64,000 nt of DNA, taken from contig JACJYS010000003.1 of assembly GCA_020635995.1 (NCBI GenBank), positions 155,001 through 219,000 on the forward strand, written 5' to 3'. The translations under genes and the position numbers were made by a program. This document shows, one piece after another, positions 34,260 through 41,748 of this stretch (positions within the stretch are counted from its first letter, which is position 1; the number at the start of each line of letters is the position of its first letter). This stretch comes from Chitinophagales bacterium (GTDB taxonomy: Bacteria; Bacteroidota; Bacteroidia; Chitinophagales; UBA8649). The notes under the pieces are model-generated. The model had not been told where the DNA came from. It made no database searches and saw only the letters and a list, made by a program, of their open reading frames with translations.

Positions 34260-35174
34260 TTATTTCTTGAATATACGCAAAATTTTTGGTAAATGATTTG
34301 TTTTTATTCTAAAATATTTTGCCGGCTTTGCTCCAAAAGAGGCATAAAACCTTGCTATTCCTGCTATCATAGAGCCTTCAAAATCTAAATATTTTTTTTG
34401 CCCTGCATTATATTGTATAATATGATTTAACAAAACTGCCATAGCATTTTTCTCTAATCCCTCTTTACTGCTTGATGGCAACAAGTTTATAATCCGCTGA
34501 GGATGATTTATTAAAAAATTAACCGCCAACAGTTCTCCTTCTTTATTTTTTACACCTAAAATAACACCCATTTGATATGATAACGCTTTATAAACAATTC
34601 TAAGTATGGTGTAGTAGTGTTTTTCTTTAAAACCTTTAATTTTATTTGCTGTGTGTTTTTTATAAAAATCTGCTAACTGTTCAGGTTTTACATCTGTAGC
34701 CACAAATAAACCTTCTTCTTGTGCCTTTTTTAATTTCCTCTTTAAGTTTTTTGAAAAATTTTGCTCTAAAGTTTCATAGTTATAATGTAGTTCTAATAAA
34801 TAATTGTCTCTTTCTTCTCCTTTTACTGATGTAGGCGAGTAATTACTTTCGTTAAAATTTATATCTATGTACTTATATTCTTTAGGAATGGCATTATAAA
34901 ACTCATCAATATTCTGCTGATTTAAAGGCATGGTAGAAAATATACCTAACTGCTGCGTAAAGAAAGGTTGATACAAATACTCAATACCCATTTTTTTACC
35001 TATAACCAAAGGCATTACTATTTTATAATTATCATAAACTATGCCTTTCCATTCTTCGCAAACATTATCTAAATACCAAGTGTAGGCATACGGCATGGCA
35101 CTTATAGCAAAATGTACACAGCCATTCCATCTTTTTTCGTCAATATCTTCTCTATCTAAAATTTTTAAATCCAT
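34260..35174 (-). CDS. GNAT/FemAB-fold acyltransferase-like protein
   Basis: 304 residues, no signal. It has two halves. The first contains YAYTWYLDNVCEEWKGIVYD and YLYQPFFTQQLGIF. The second contains KAQEEGLFVATDVKPEQLAD, FYKKHTANKIKG and KKYLDFEGSMIAGIARFYAS, the 'DFEGS..GIARFY.SFGA' motif of GNAT-like proteins related to FemAB peptidyl transferases. The substrate is not deducible. It is divergent from ridA, sharing a 36-base promoter region. Confidence 0.75.
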   Translation of the reverse strand: MDLKILDREDIDEKRWNGCVHFAISAMPYAYTWYLDNVCEEWKGIVYDNYKIVMPLVIGKKMGIEYLYQPFFTQQLGIFSTMPLNQQNIDEFYNAIPKEYKYIDINFNESNYSPTSVKGEERDNYLLELHYNYETLEQNFSKNLKRKLKKAQEEGLFVATDVKPEQLADFYKKHTANKIKGFKEKHYYTILRIVYKALSYQMGVILGVKNKEGELLAVNFLINHPQRIINLLPSSSKEGLEKNAMAVLLNHIIQYNAGQKKYLDFEGSMIAGIARFYASFGAKPAKYFRIKTNHLPKILRIFKK

Positions 35175-35182
35175 ATATTTGC
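35174..35182 (+). promoter_or_regulatory. -7 box TATATTTGC of ridA
   Basis: Consensus on the plus strand, 28 bases before ATG 35211. It overlaps the first codon of the divergent gene. Confidence 0.5.
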
Positions 35183-35183
35183 T

Positions 35184-35192
35184 TCAAATTTA
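35184..35192 (-). promoter_or_regulatory. -7 box TAAATTTGA of the GNAT-like gene
   Basis: Consensus on the minus strand, nine bases before ATG 35174. It lies one base from the opposite-strand ridA box. Confidence 0.5.
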
Positions 35193-35210
35193 AACCAAAA
35201 CATTCTGAAT

Positions 35211-35591
35211 ATGAAAAAACAAATAATTAATACAAAAAGTGCCCCTGCTCCTATTGGTCCGTACAACCAAGCTACTAAAGCTAATGGTATGCTTTTTATA
35301 AGTGGGCAAATACCTGCCGACCCAAAAACTGGAGAATTAGTTACAAGTTCTATAGAAGATGAAACGCACATGGTAATGAAAAACCTAAAAGCCATACTAA
35401 ATGAAGCTGGATTAACTTTTGATAATGTGCTTAAAACTTCTATTTTTATTTCCGACATGAATAATTTTAGTAAAATAAATGAAGTTTACGGTTCTTACTT
35501 TAGTGGCGAATATCCTGCAAGAGAAACTGTGCAAGTGGCTCGCCTGCCTAAAGATGTTAATGTAGAAATTTCTGCCATTGCCACATTTTAA
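35211..35591 (+). CDS. ridA: RidA-family enamine/imine deaminase
   Basis: 126 residues. It hydrolyses reactive 2-aminoacrylate-type enamines released by PLP enzymes. Family motifs are in order: APAPIGPYNQATKANGMLFI (9-28), SGQIPADPKTGELV, VLKTSIFISDMNNFSKINEV, and RETVQVARLPKDVNVEISAI with the substrate-binding Arg and Glu. Three bases separate it from the sulfatase gene, so it is probably the first gene of that transcription unit. Confidence 0.95.
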   Translation: MKKQIINTKSAPAPIGPYNQATKANGMLFISGQIPADPKTGELVTSSIEDETHMVMKNLKAILNEAGLTFDNVLKTSIFISDMNNFSKINEVYGSYFSGEYPARETVQVARLPKDVNVEISAIATF

Positions 35592-35593
35592 TT

Positions 35594-37213
35594 ATGAAAT
35601 ATAGTAAAGCAATATTATTTATTACCATAATTATAATTATTGCTTTCTATGCCTGCTATCCATTGTCTATAGGCTCACTAAAATGGAGAATAAAGTGGGA
35701 TAAAAACATGATAAAAGGCAAAAAAGCTTTTTTAAAAGAAACTACAACTCCCAATTCTCAAAAGCCTAATATTGTTTTAATTATAGCCGATGATTTAGGC
35801 AAATATGAAGTATCGGCTTATGAAGGTGTAGATTATATAAACACACCTAATATTGATGCCATAGGCAATGAGGGCGTTGTTTTTGAAGAAGCGTATGTTA
35901 CTGCTCCCACTTGTGCTCCCTCCAGAGCGGGAATTATGACAGGTAGAGTACAAAACCGCTACGGCTACGAAACCCAAATAATGGAATACTACCCTTCTAA
36001 CTTTATAGAGTATTTAACAGGCAAATTTTTAACCAATACAGGCGATTTTGTATTGCGAACGAAACCCGTTTACCCAAGGGAATGGGAAATTTTAAAACAA
36101 GGTGTGCCACCTTCTGAAATAAATTTAGCCGAAATACTAAAAAAGAATGGTTATACAACAGGCGTAACAGGAAAATGGCACTTAGGCGAATCGCAAAAAC
36201 ACATACCTTTAAAAAGAGGTTTTGATTATCAATATGGTTTTTACGGTGCTTTTTCTTGGTACACACCTCAAGAAGTTACTAATGGCGTAGTAAATTTTTA
36301 TCATGATAATTATAGTGCTAAATATCAATGGCGTTCAGGTAGAAATGAAGGCGGAGCTATTAGAGAACAAGGCAAAATAATTAAAGAAAAAGAGTACCTC
36401 ACTTTTGCTATAAAAGACAGAGCCTTAAATTTTATAGACGAAAATAAAGACAAACCTTTCTTTTTATACTGCTCATTTTCTGCTCCGCACGAACCTTTTC
36501 AAGCTCCGGTAGATTATTATGCAAAATATATGCACATAAAAGACGAAAACAAAAGGGTGTATTACGCTATGATAAGTGCTTTAGATGATGCCGTAGGCGA
36601 AATTCATCAAAAATTAAAAGACGAAGGACTTGAAGAAAACACCATTATATATTTTATAAGCGATAATGGCGGAGCCACATACACGGGAGCTACTACCAAC
36701 GGGCCTTTAAAAGGTGGCAAACTTACTCAATTTGAAGGTGGCATTAATGTTCCTTTTATGATGAAATGGAAAAATCATATTCCGCAAGGTTTAAGATACA
36801 CTTATCCTGTTTCCTCTACCGATATTTTTACAACTACTATTTTAAATATAGGCGGGCAACTGCCTACCGATAGAGAATATGACGGAGTAAATTTACTACC
36901 TTATTTAACTAATGAAATAGATACGCAGCCACACCAGTTACTTTTTTGGCGAGCCGACCATATTTGGGCATTGCGTGATGGAGATTATAAAATGATACTA
37001 AGTACAAAAGACGGCTGGGCTGAACTGTATAATTTAAAAACCGATAAATCGGAAAAATACAATTTAAGAGAACAAATGCCCGATCTTTTTATTACATTGT
37101 ACAACAAACACAAAGAGTGGCAAAACAATTATTTACCTAAAAAACCAATGTGGCCCAGAATAATGGATCATAAATTTATTATAGATGGCAAAGAATATCT
37201 TTTCCCGGCATAA
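35594..37213 (+). CDS. Exported sulfatase (FGly-dependent)
   Basis: 539 residues. The N-terminal hydrophobic segment (about 5-25, ending AFYAC) is a TM anchor or lipoprotein signal. The alkaline-phosphatase-fold core starts IVLIIADDLGKYEVSAYEG, with metal ligands Asp66/Asp67. The formylglycine motif is PTCAPSRAGIMTGR (Cys107-x-x-S-R), followed by TGKWHLGE, SFSAPHEPFQ and ISDNGG. It is a type I sulfatase; arylsulfatase or polysaccharide sulfatase cannot be resolved. Its activation needs Cys107 oxidised, and a formylglycine-generating enzyme is two genes downstream. Confidence 0.95.
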   Translation: MKYSKAILFITIIIIIAFYACYPLSIGSLKWRIKWDKNMIKGKKAFLKETTTPNSQKPNIVLIIADDLGKYEVSAYEGVDYINTPNIDAIGNEGVVFEEAYVTAPTCAPSRAGIMTGRVQNRYGYETQIMEYYPSNFIEYLTGKFLTNTGDFVLRTKPVYPREWEILKQGVPPSEINLAEILKKNGYTTGVTGKWHLGESQKHIPLKRGFDYQYGFYGAFSWYTPQEVTNGVVNFYHDNYSAKYQWRSGRNEGGAIREQGKIIKEKEYLTFAIKDRALNFIDENKDKPFFLYCSFSAPHEPFQAPVDYYAKYMHIKDENKRVYYAMISALDDAVGEIHQKLKDEGLEENTIIYFISDNGGATYTGATTNGPLKGGKLTQFEGGINVPFMMKWKNHIPQGLRYTYPVSSTDIFTTTILNIGGQLPTDREYDGVNLLPYLTNEIDTQPHQLLFWRADHIWALRDGDYKMILSTKDGWAELYNLKTDKSEKYNLREQMPDLFITLYNKHKEWQNNYLPKKPMWPRIMDHKFIIDGKEYLFPA

Positions 37214-37818
37214 TGAAAACTGTATTATTTTATATTATCCTGTTTGTTGGGTTGATAAATGTAACCCAAGCACAAAAACCTAAAATGCACTTAAAAGTTC
37301 GTTTTGGTGGTCAGATAAATAATTATGTAGAAAAAAGAGATTCTATAAAAACCGATAATTATGGCGGGTTTCAAGGTGGTTTTAGCTTTAGATTAATTCA
37401 CAAAAAAAGAATGTTTGAAGTAGGTTTTGATTTTGTAAGAAATTATGTTGATTTTACTTTAGCCAAACCAAATCCCAATAATTATCAACTGCAATTAAAC
37501 TCTTTTGAAATACCCTTAACATCGGGATTTTTAACGTACAAAAACCGATATTTTAGGCATTTCTTATATGGAGGTTTTGTTACCAAATTTCATGTTAAAT
37601 CGCTATATTATACAAAAGGCTCTAATCAGCCTCAAGTGCTAAAACCCAAACAAAGCACACTAAGAAATCCTCATTTTTCTTTTAGGTTCGGTACTCAGTT
37701 TGATATATATATGTTTAACTTTGATGTAAACTACAGCATAGGATTAAATAATGCTACTAAAAACACATTTAGGGTTCAGTCACACAACTTAAATTTTATA
37801 GTGGGCGTACTATTTTAG
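37213..37818 (+). CDS. Outer-membrane beta-barrel-like protein, unknown function
   Basis: 201 residues. Signal peptide MKTVLFYIILFVGLINVTQA. The mature part has about eight amphipathic strands (HLKVRFGGQINNYVEKRD, FQGGFSFRLIHKKRMFEVGF, FRFGTQFDIYMFNFDVNYSI) and ends in LNFIVGVLF with a terminal Phe, as in small outer-membrane barrels. The ATG overlaps the sulfatase stop by one base and FGE begins two bases after its stop. It is therefore an integral part of the sulfatase operon. Confidence 0.78.
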   Translation: MKTVLFYIILFVGLINVTQAQKPKMHLKVRFGGQINNYVEKRDSIKTDNYGGFQGGFSFRLIHKKRMFEVGFDFVRNYVDFTLAKPNPNNYQLQLNSFEIPLTSGFLTYKNRYFRHFLYGGFVTKFHVKSLYYTKGSNQPQVLKPKQSTLRNPHFSFRFGTQFDIYMFNFDVNYSIGLNNATKNTFRVQSHNLNFIVGVLF

Positions 37819-37820
37819 TT

Positions 37821-38744
37821 ATGAACAAGTTTTTCTTTCTATTATTAATTATTATGTTTTCTTGTAAAAGTAAATCTACAGAAAAGTATAGTAATTGGAA
37901 CGATTTTAATGAAGTTCAAATGCAAAGTGTTAATTCAATAACTAACCATGAAACGCCCGATATTTCTGATATGGTTTTAATAAAATCGGACTCTTTTATA
38001 ATGGGAAATGATTTTGGATATAAAAACGAAGCTCCTGCACATAAAGTTATTTTAGACGCTTTTTATATAGATAAAATGGAAGTAAGCAATGCCGATTTTG
38101 CTAAATTTATAAAAGCTACTAATTATAAAACCACTGCCCAAAAAAACTACACCATAGGAGAAGCTTTTTTTGAAGCAGGCTCATTTGTTTTTCAAGAAAA
38201 AGAAAACAATTGGTGGCATTTTGTAAAAAATATTAGTTGGAAAAATTATTCTGACGGCACATTGCCCGTAGTTCATGTAAGTTGGTATGACGCTACTGCA
38301 TATTGCCAATGGAAAAATAAACGGCTACCTACAGAAGCCGAATGGGAACACACGGCTAAACAATTATATTCAAATACTATTATAAGTCAAAACAGAGCAA
38401 ACACTTGGCAGGGAAATTTTCCTTTAAGAAATGATACAAGCGATGGATTTTATAATGCCGCTCCTGTAAATTTGTTTAAATCTGACACTTTAGATATATA
38501 TAATTTGTACGGCAACGTTTGGGAATGGTGTGCTGATAATTATACAGAGGACTACTACTCTACTGCTCCCTTAAAAAATCCTATAAATACAAGTAATTAT
38601 TATGCTGAAAAAACTATGCGAGGCGGTTCATTTTTGTGCAATGACTCCTACTGCTCCGGCTATAGACCCACTGCACGTATGTTTGCCACACCTAATTCTA
38701 CCTTTGAACATGTAGGTTTTAGATGTGCTTGCAATGCTGAATAA
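37821..38744 (+). CDS. Formylglycine-generating enzyme, lipoprotein
   Basis: 307 residues. MNKFFFLLLIIMFSCKSKST is a lipoprotein signal (Cys15). The FGE-sulfatase domain (about 45-305) has DSFIMGNDFGYKNEAPAHKV, PVVHVSWYDATAYCQWKNKR, RLPTEAEWE and YGNVWEWCADNY. GGSFLCNDSYCSGYR carries Cys273 and Cys278, at the spacing of the copper-binding, oxygen-activating pair of true aerobic FGEs. It should convert the sulfatase Cys to formylglycine. The catalytic pair makes a GldJ/GldK-type inactive homologue unlikely. A lipoprotein location means maturation after export, presumably in the periplasm. Confidence 0.92.
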   Translation: MNKFFFLLLIIMFSCKSKSTEKYSNWNDFNEVQMQSVNSITNHETPDISDMVLIKSDSFIMGNDFGYKNEAPAHKVILDAFYIDKMEVSNADFAKFIKATNYKTTAQKNYTIGEAFFEAGSFVFQEKENNWWHFVKNISWKNYSDGTLPVVHVSWYDATAYCQWKNKRLPTEAEWEHTAKQLYSNTIISQNRANTWQGNFPLRNDTSDGFYNAAPVNLFKSDTLDIYNLYGNVWEWCADNYTEDYYSTAPLKNPINTSNYYAEKTMRGGSFLCNDSYCSGYRPTARMFATPNSTFEHVGFRCACNAE

Positions 38745-38755
38745 GAGCAATAAAT

Positions 38756-39862
38756 TTACTCCACCCAATCTACCATAAACATATTGGTATCTCTTGTGCC
38801 TCCATTGTTTCTATTAGAAGAAAACACCAAATGCTTGCCATCTGGAGAAAACATAGGAAAAGCATCAAACATACCATCGTAAGTTATTTGCTCTAAGCCT
38901 GTACCGTCTATATTTATCATGTATAAATTAAAAGGTATGGTTGTAGTTTTATGGTTGCTTGAAAACAATATTTTCTCTCCACTTGGATGAAAAAACGGTG
39001 CCCAGTTAGCTCCACCTAAATCGGTTACTTTCACTTTATCCGTTCCGTCTATATTAGCTACGTATATTTCCATATCGCTGGGTTCTACTAAATCTTTAGC
39101 CAACAAATCGGTATAGTGTTTTATTTCTTCTTCTGTTTTTGGTCTTGAACTACGCCACACTAATTTTTTACCGTCTGGCGAGAAAAAAGCTCCACCGTCA
39201 TAACCTAATTCATCGGTTATTTGAATTTCTTCTCTGGTATCTAAATCTAAAACATACAATTCTAAATCGCCACTTTTAGTAGATGTATAAACTATTTTAT
39301 TTTCCGTAGGCGAAACTGTTGCTTCTGCATCATAATAGTCATTATCTGTCAATTGTTCTAGTATATTTCCCTCTCTATCTGCTATAAAAAGTTCAAACTC
39401 AGTATATAATGGCCATACATATCCATTACTTTTATCCGGCTCTGGCGGACAGTTTTCATGTTTTAAATGTGTAGATGCATAAATAATGGTAGTGTCGCCA
39501 CGCAAGAAATAAGAACACGTAGTTCTTCCTTTTCCTGTGCTTACCATGTTAAATTCAAAATCTTGTCCTTCGGCAGGTATATCTCCTATAAAAATCTGAT
39601 CGCACATAATACTATCTTTAGGATATTTTCTTTGAAAAACTAAAGATTTTCCGTCAAAACTCCAGTATGCTTCGGCATTATCGCCACCGTAAGTAAGCTG
39701 ACGTATATTTTTAAAATGTGTTTCTTGTGCATATTGCAATGAATCTTTTTTAGTACTTGCTCCCGATTTTCCATCATGCTGGTGTGTGGCTTCATTGCCC
39801 CCCGAATTTTTACAAGACATTAATAATAAAACCGATACAAATAAAATTGATAAATACTTCAT
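38756..39862 (-). CDS. TolB/WD40-type beta-propeller lipoprotein
   Basis: 368 residues. Lipoprotein signal MKYLSILFVSVLLLMSCKNS. Five or more PD40 blades are recognisable: EAYWSFDGKSLVFQR, EATVSPTENKIVYTSTKSGD, GAFFSPDGKKLVWRSSRP, APFFHPSGEKILFSSN and FPMFSPDGKHLVFSSNRN. An ATG and a -7 box at 39887 define the start. It is convergent with the FGE gene, 11 bases between stops. Probably a periplasmic binding or scaffold protein; no catalytic motif is seen. Confidence 0.87.
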   Translation of the reverse strand: MKYLSILFVSVLLLMSCKNSGGNEATHQHDGKSGASTKKDSLQYAQETHFKNIRQLTYGGDNAEAYWSFDGKSLVFQRKYPKDSIMCDQIFIGDIPAEGQDFEFNMVSTGKGRTTCSYFLRGDTTIIYASTHLKHENCPPEPDKSNGYVWPLYTEFELFIADREGNILEQLTDNDYYDAEATVSPTENKIVYTSTKSGDLELYVLDLDTREEIQITDELGYDGGAFFSPDGKKLVWRSSRPKTEEEIKHYTDLLAKDLVEPSDMEIYVANIDGTDKVKVTDLGGANWAPFFHPSGEKILFSSNHKTTTIPFNLYMINIDGTGLEQITYDGMFDAFPMFSPDGKHLVFSSNRNNGGTRDTNMFMVDWVE

Positions 39863-39886
39863 TAACTATAATAATTTAAAATTTGG

Positions 39887-39895
39887 GCAAAGGTA
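39887..39895 (-). promoter_or_regulatory. -7 box TACCTTTGC of the beta-propeller gene
   Basis: Full consensus on the minus strand, 25 bases before ATG 39862. Confidence 0.65.
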
Positions 39896-39900
39896 CAATA

Positions 39901-40965
39901 TTATCCTATTACTCTATCCAATTTTCCTCTGTCTAATATTACTAATTCAGAGGAATGGGTTTCTATAATACCTTCTTCTTTAAAATTTGACAACATTCTA
40001 ATTACGCTTTCTTTAGCTGTACCTACTAATGAAGCTAAATCCTCCCGGGAAAAATTTATATGAAATGGATATTTATTTTCTTTATTATATACATGGCAAA
40101 GCCAAATTAAGCAGTCGGCAGTTCTTTTTCTTACAGAATTATACGCCATATATAGCAGTCTTTCTTTTCTAATATTAACACTAAAATTTAATTTAGAATA
40201 TATATACATAGCTATATCTCTATCGGTTATTATAGCTTGCAGAAAGTTTTTTCGGGAAATCATAACGCACATACCATCATCAATAAATTTTGCATTTTCT
40301 ACATAAGTATTAGAGCCAAATAAATCTATCAACCCCACAAGGTCGCCAGGACCATACAAACCTGTTATTAACTCTTTGCCTTGCTCATTTATCATATAAG
40401 TTTTAACCATTCCTTTTTTAAGCCAATAAAAAGCATTAGGAATACCGCCTGTATGGTACAAACTTTCTTTAGCACTAAAAATTTGTATATCTTCTTGATT
40501 ATACAAACTTTTCATTTTTATTTTGGCATTATTATAATTGAAAAGGGTGTCAATATTACCAATATTTTCTTGCATTTTTTTAGGATTGAAAAACTTAAAT
40601 TTTCTCAATCTCGTTTCTATAGACTCTAAAAGTTGCACATCTTTAAAAGGTATAGACAAATAATCATCGGCTCCCAAGTTCATTGCTGTCCTAAAATTTT
40701 CATTACAACTTTTAGGACTCATAAAAATTACGGGTATTTTCCTTAAATTTTCATCTTTACTAATTATTTTTAGCACACCATAACCGTCTAATTCGGGTAA
40801 AATTTCGCTACATAGTATAATATTAGGTTCTTCTTTTATGGCAAGTTCTATACCCACTTTACCATTCATAGCCCTATAAACATTGTATCCTGCCAGAATT
40901 AAAATCTCACTTAAATTCTTTAAAACAGACTCTTCGTTTTCAATTATTAAAACTTTATTTAACAT
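39901..40965 (-). CDS. Degenerate receiver-CRP fusion transcriptional regulator
   Basis: 354 residues. The N-terminal receiver fold (about 4-122) has IILCSEILPELDGYGVL and NLGADDYLSIPF. The phosphoacceptor Asp is Ser53 and the conserved Lys (T/S-K-P-F) is Ile105. The first acidic pair is EN. The receiver is therefore probably not phosphorylated. The CRP part follows: beta-roll about 145-250 (GGIPNAFYWLKKGMVKTYMI, GPGDLVGLIDLFG) and HTH about 285-340 (FSREDLASLVGTAKESVIRM). It diverges from the cytochrome oxidase operon across 176 bases with two CRP/FNR-like boxes, making it the prime candidate for that operon's regulator. Confidence 0.9.
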   Translation of the reverse strand: MLNKVLIIENEESVLKNLSEILILAGYNVYRAMNGKVGIELAIKEEPNIILCSEILPELDGYGVLKIISKDENLRKIPVIFMSPKSCNENFRTAMNLGADDYLSIPFKDVQLLESIETRLRKFKFFNPKKMQENIGNIDTLFNYNNAKIKMKSLYNQEDIQIFSAKESLYHTGGIPNAFYWLKKGMVKTYMINEQGKELITGLYGPGDLVGLIDLFGSNTYVENAKFIDDGMCVMISRKNFLQAIITDRDIAMYIYSKLNFSVNIRKERLLYMAYNSVRKRTADCLIWLCHVYNKENKYPFHINFSREDLASLVGTAKESVIRMLSNFKEEGIIETHSSELVILDRGKLDRVIG

Positions 40966-41042
40966 AGAGCACTAAATTATTGATTCTCACGAAATAAAAA
41001 AAATGCTTTGAAAAGCCATAGATTCTTCTTTTTGTCATATCA

Positions 41043-41060
41043 TTGTCAAAATTTTGACAA
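41043..41060. promoter_or_regulatory. Perfect 18-bp palindrome, distal CRP/FNR-like box
   Basis: TTGTCAAAATTTTGACAA reads identically on both strands. Half-site TTGTC/GACAA. Its centre at 41051.5 is 31.0 bases (three helical turns) from the proximal box. Confidence 0.65.
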
Positions 41061-41073
41061 ATATCATATTAAT

Positions 41074-41091
41074 TAATGATTTTCATCATTA
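41074..41091. promoter_or_regulatory. Proximal FNR-like box TAATGAT-N4-ATCATTA
   Basis: A 7-4-7 inverted repeat, close to the FNR consensus TTGAT-N4-ATCAA with one symmetric change. Its centre is about 42 bases upstream of the start predicted from the -7 box, the class II activator position. Confidence 0.65.
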
Positions 41092-41112
41092 GGATATGAA
41101 TAAGTTAGTTGG

Positions 41113-41121
41113 TAAATTTGC
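41113..41121 (+). promoter_or_regulatory. -7 box TAAATTTGC of the cytochrome oxidase operon
   Basis: Full TAnnTTTGC match without a convincing -33 TTTG. This fits an activator-dependent promoter. Confidence 0.6.
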
Positions 41122-41141
41122 ACTGTTAAAAAATATTAAAA

Positions 41142-41288
41142 ATGGATAAAGAACAATTAAAAAAACAAGACGATGACTTAAAAGACTTTAAGCCCAAAGG
41201 AGCCATGGCATTTTTCGTACTGCTACTCATGCTTTTAACAGGCTTATGGTTGTTTGTTTATTTCGTAACCTTAACAAGAATTCAATAA
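41142..41288 (+). CDS. Cytochrome c oxidase subunit IIa-like small protein
   Basis: 48 residues. MDKEQLKKQDDDLKDFKPKG is a charged cytoplasmic start, followed by one TM helix (about 21-43, AMAFFVLLLM...LWLFVYF) and a TLTRIQ tail. A 'KPKG-TM' pattern with Trp-Leu-x-Val-Tyr is that of subunit IIa of ba3-type oxidases, which is 34 residues in Thermus. The stop is two bases before the subunit II ATG. The position and hydrophobicity profile support the call. Confidence 0.75.
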   Translation: MDKEQLKKQDDDLKDFKPKGAMAFFVLLLMLLTGLWLFVYFVTLTRIQ

Positions 41289-41290
41289 AT

Positions 41291-41734
41291 ATGGACAAAT
41301 CAGAAAAAACCGCATTGACATTAGGTTTAATTTTTATAACCTTTTTATTTTTCTTAGTGCTTATTTTGTCAAAAGCACTTGGGCAGGATGTACCGGAGTG
41401 TATTACCCCCGAAACTATTTTTGAATCAGGAGAACTAGTAACTATAGAAGAAGGCAAGCATTATCAGCTTAAATCTGTAGGTAGAATGTGGACTTTTGAG
41501 CCAGCCGAAGTAGTAATACCTGTGGGAAGTGAATTAGAAATTTTCCTTACGGCAAAAGACGTAGTACACGGATTTTATTTAAGAGGTACTAATGTTAATA
41601 TGATGGCCGTACCGGGCACTATTAACTACAAAACCATGAAATTCACTAAGCCTGGTATTTACCCTATTTACTGCCACGAGTACTGTGGCTCAGGGCATCA
41701 ATTTATGAAAGGTGTAATTAAAGTAACTCAATAA
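41291..41734 (+). CDS. Cytochrome c oxidase subunit II (ba3-type)
   Basis: 147 residues from ATG 41291. One N-terminal TM helix (about 8-28) precedes the CuA cupredoxin domain. Ligands: His in KDVVHGFYL, then PIYCHEYCGSGHQFMKG with Cys128, Cys132, His136 and Met139. The single TM helix and short length separate it from the two-TM aa3-type subunit. It receives electrons from a cytochrome c; one is encoded three genes downstream. Confidence 0.94.
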   Translation: MDKSEKTALTLGLIFITFLFFLVLILSKALGQDVPECITPETIFESGELVTIEEGKHYQLKSVGRMWTFEPAEVVIPVGSELEIFLTAKDVVHGFYLRGTNVNMMAVPGTINYKTMKFTKPGIYPIYCHEYCGSGHQFMKGVIKVTQ

Positions 41735-41748
41735 AAACTAAAACATTA

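Noticed and set aside
37821..38744. Gliding lipoprotein GldJ or GldK (FGE-like, inactive)
   Set aside because: It retains both catalytic Cys in the FLCNDSYCSGYR motif and is in an operon with a sulfatase.
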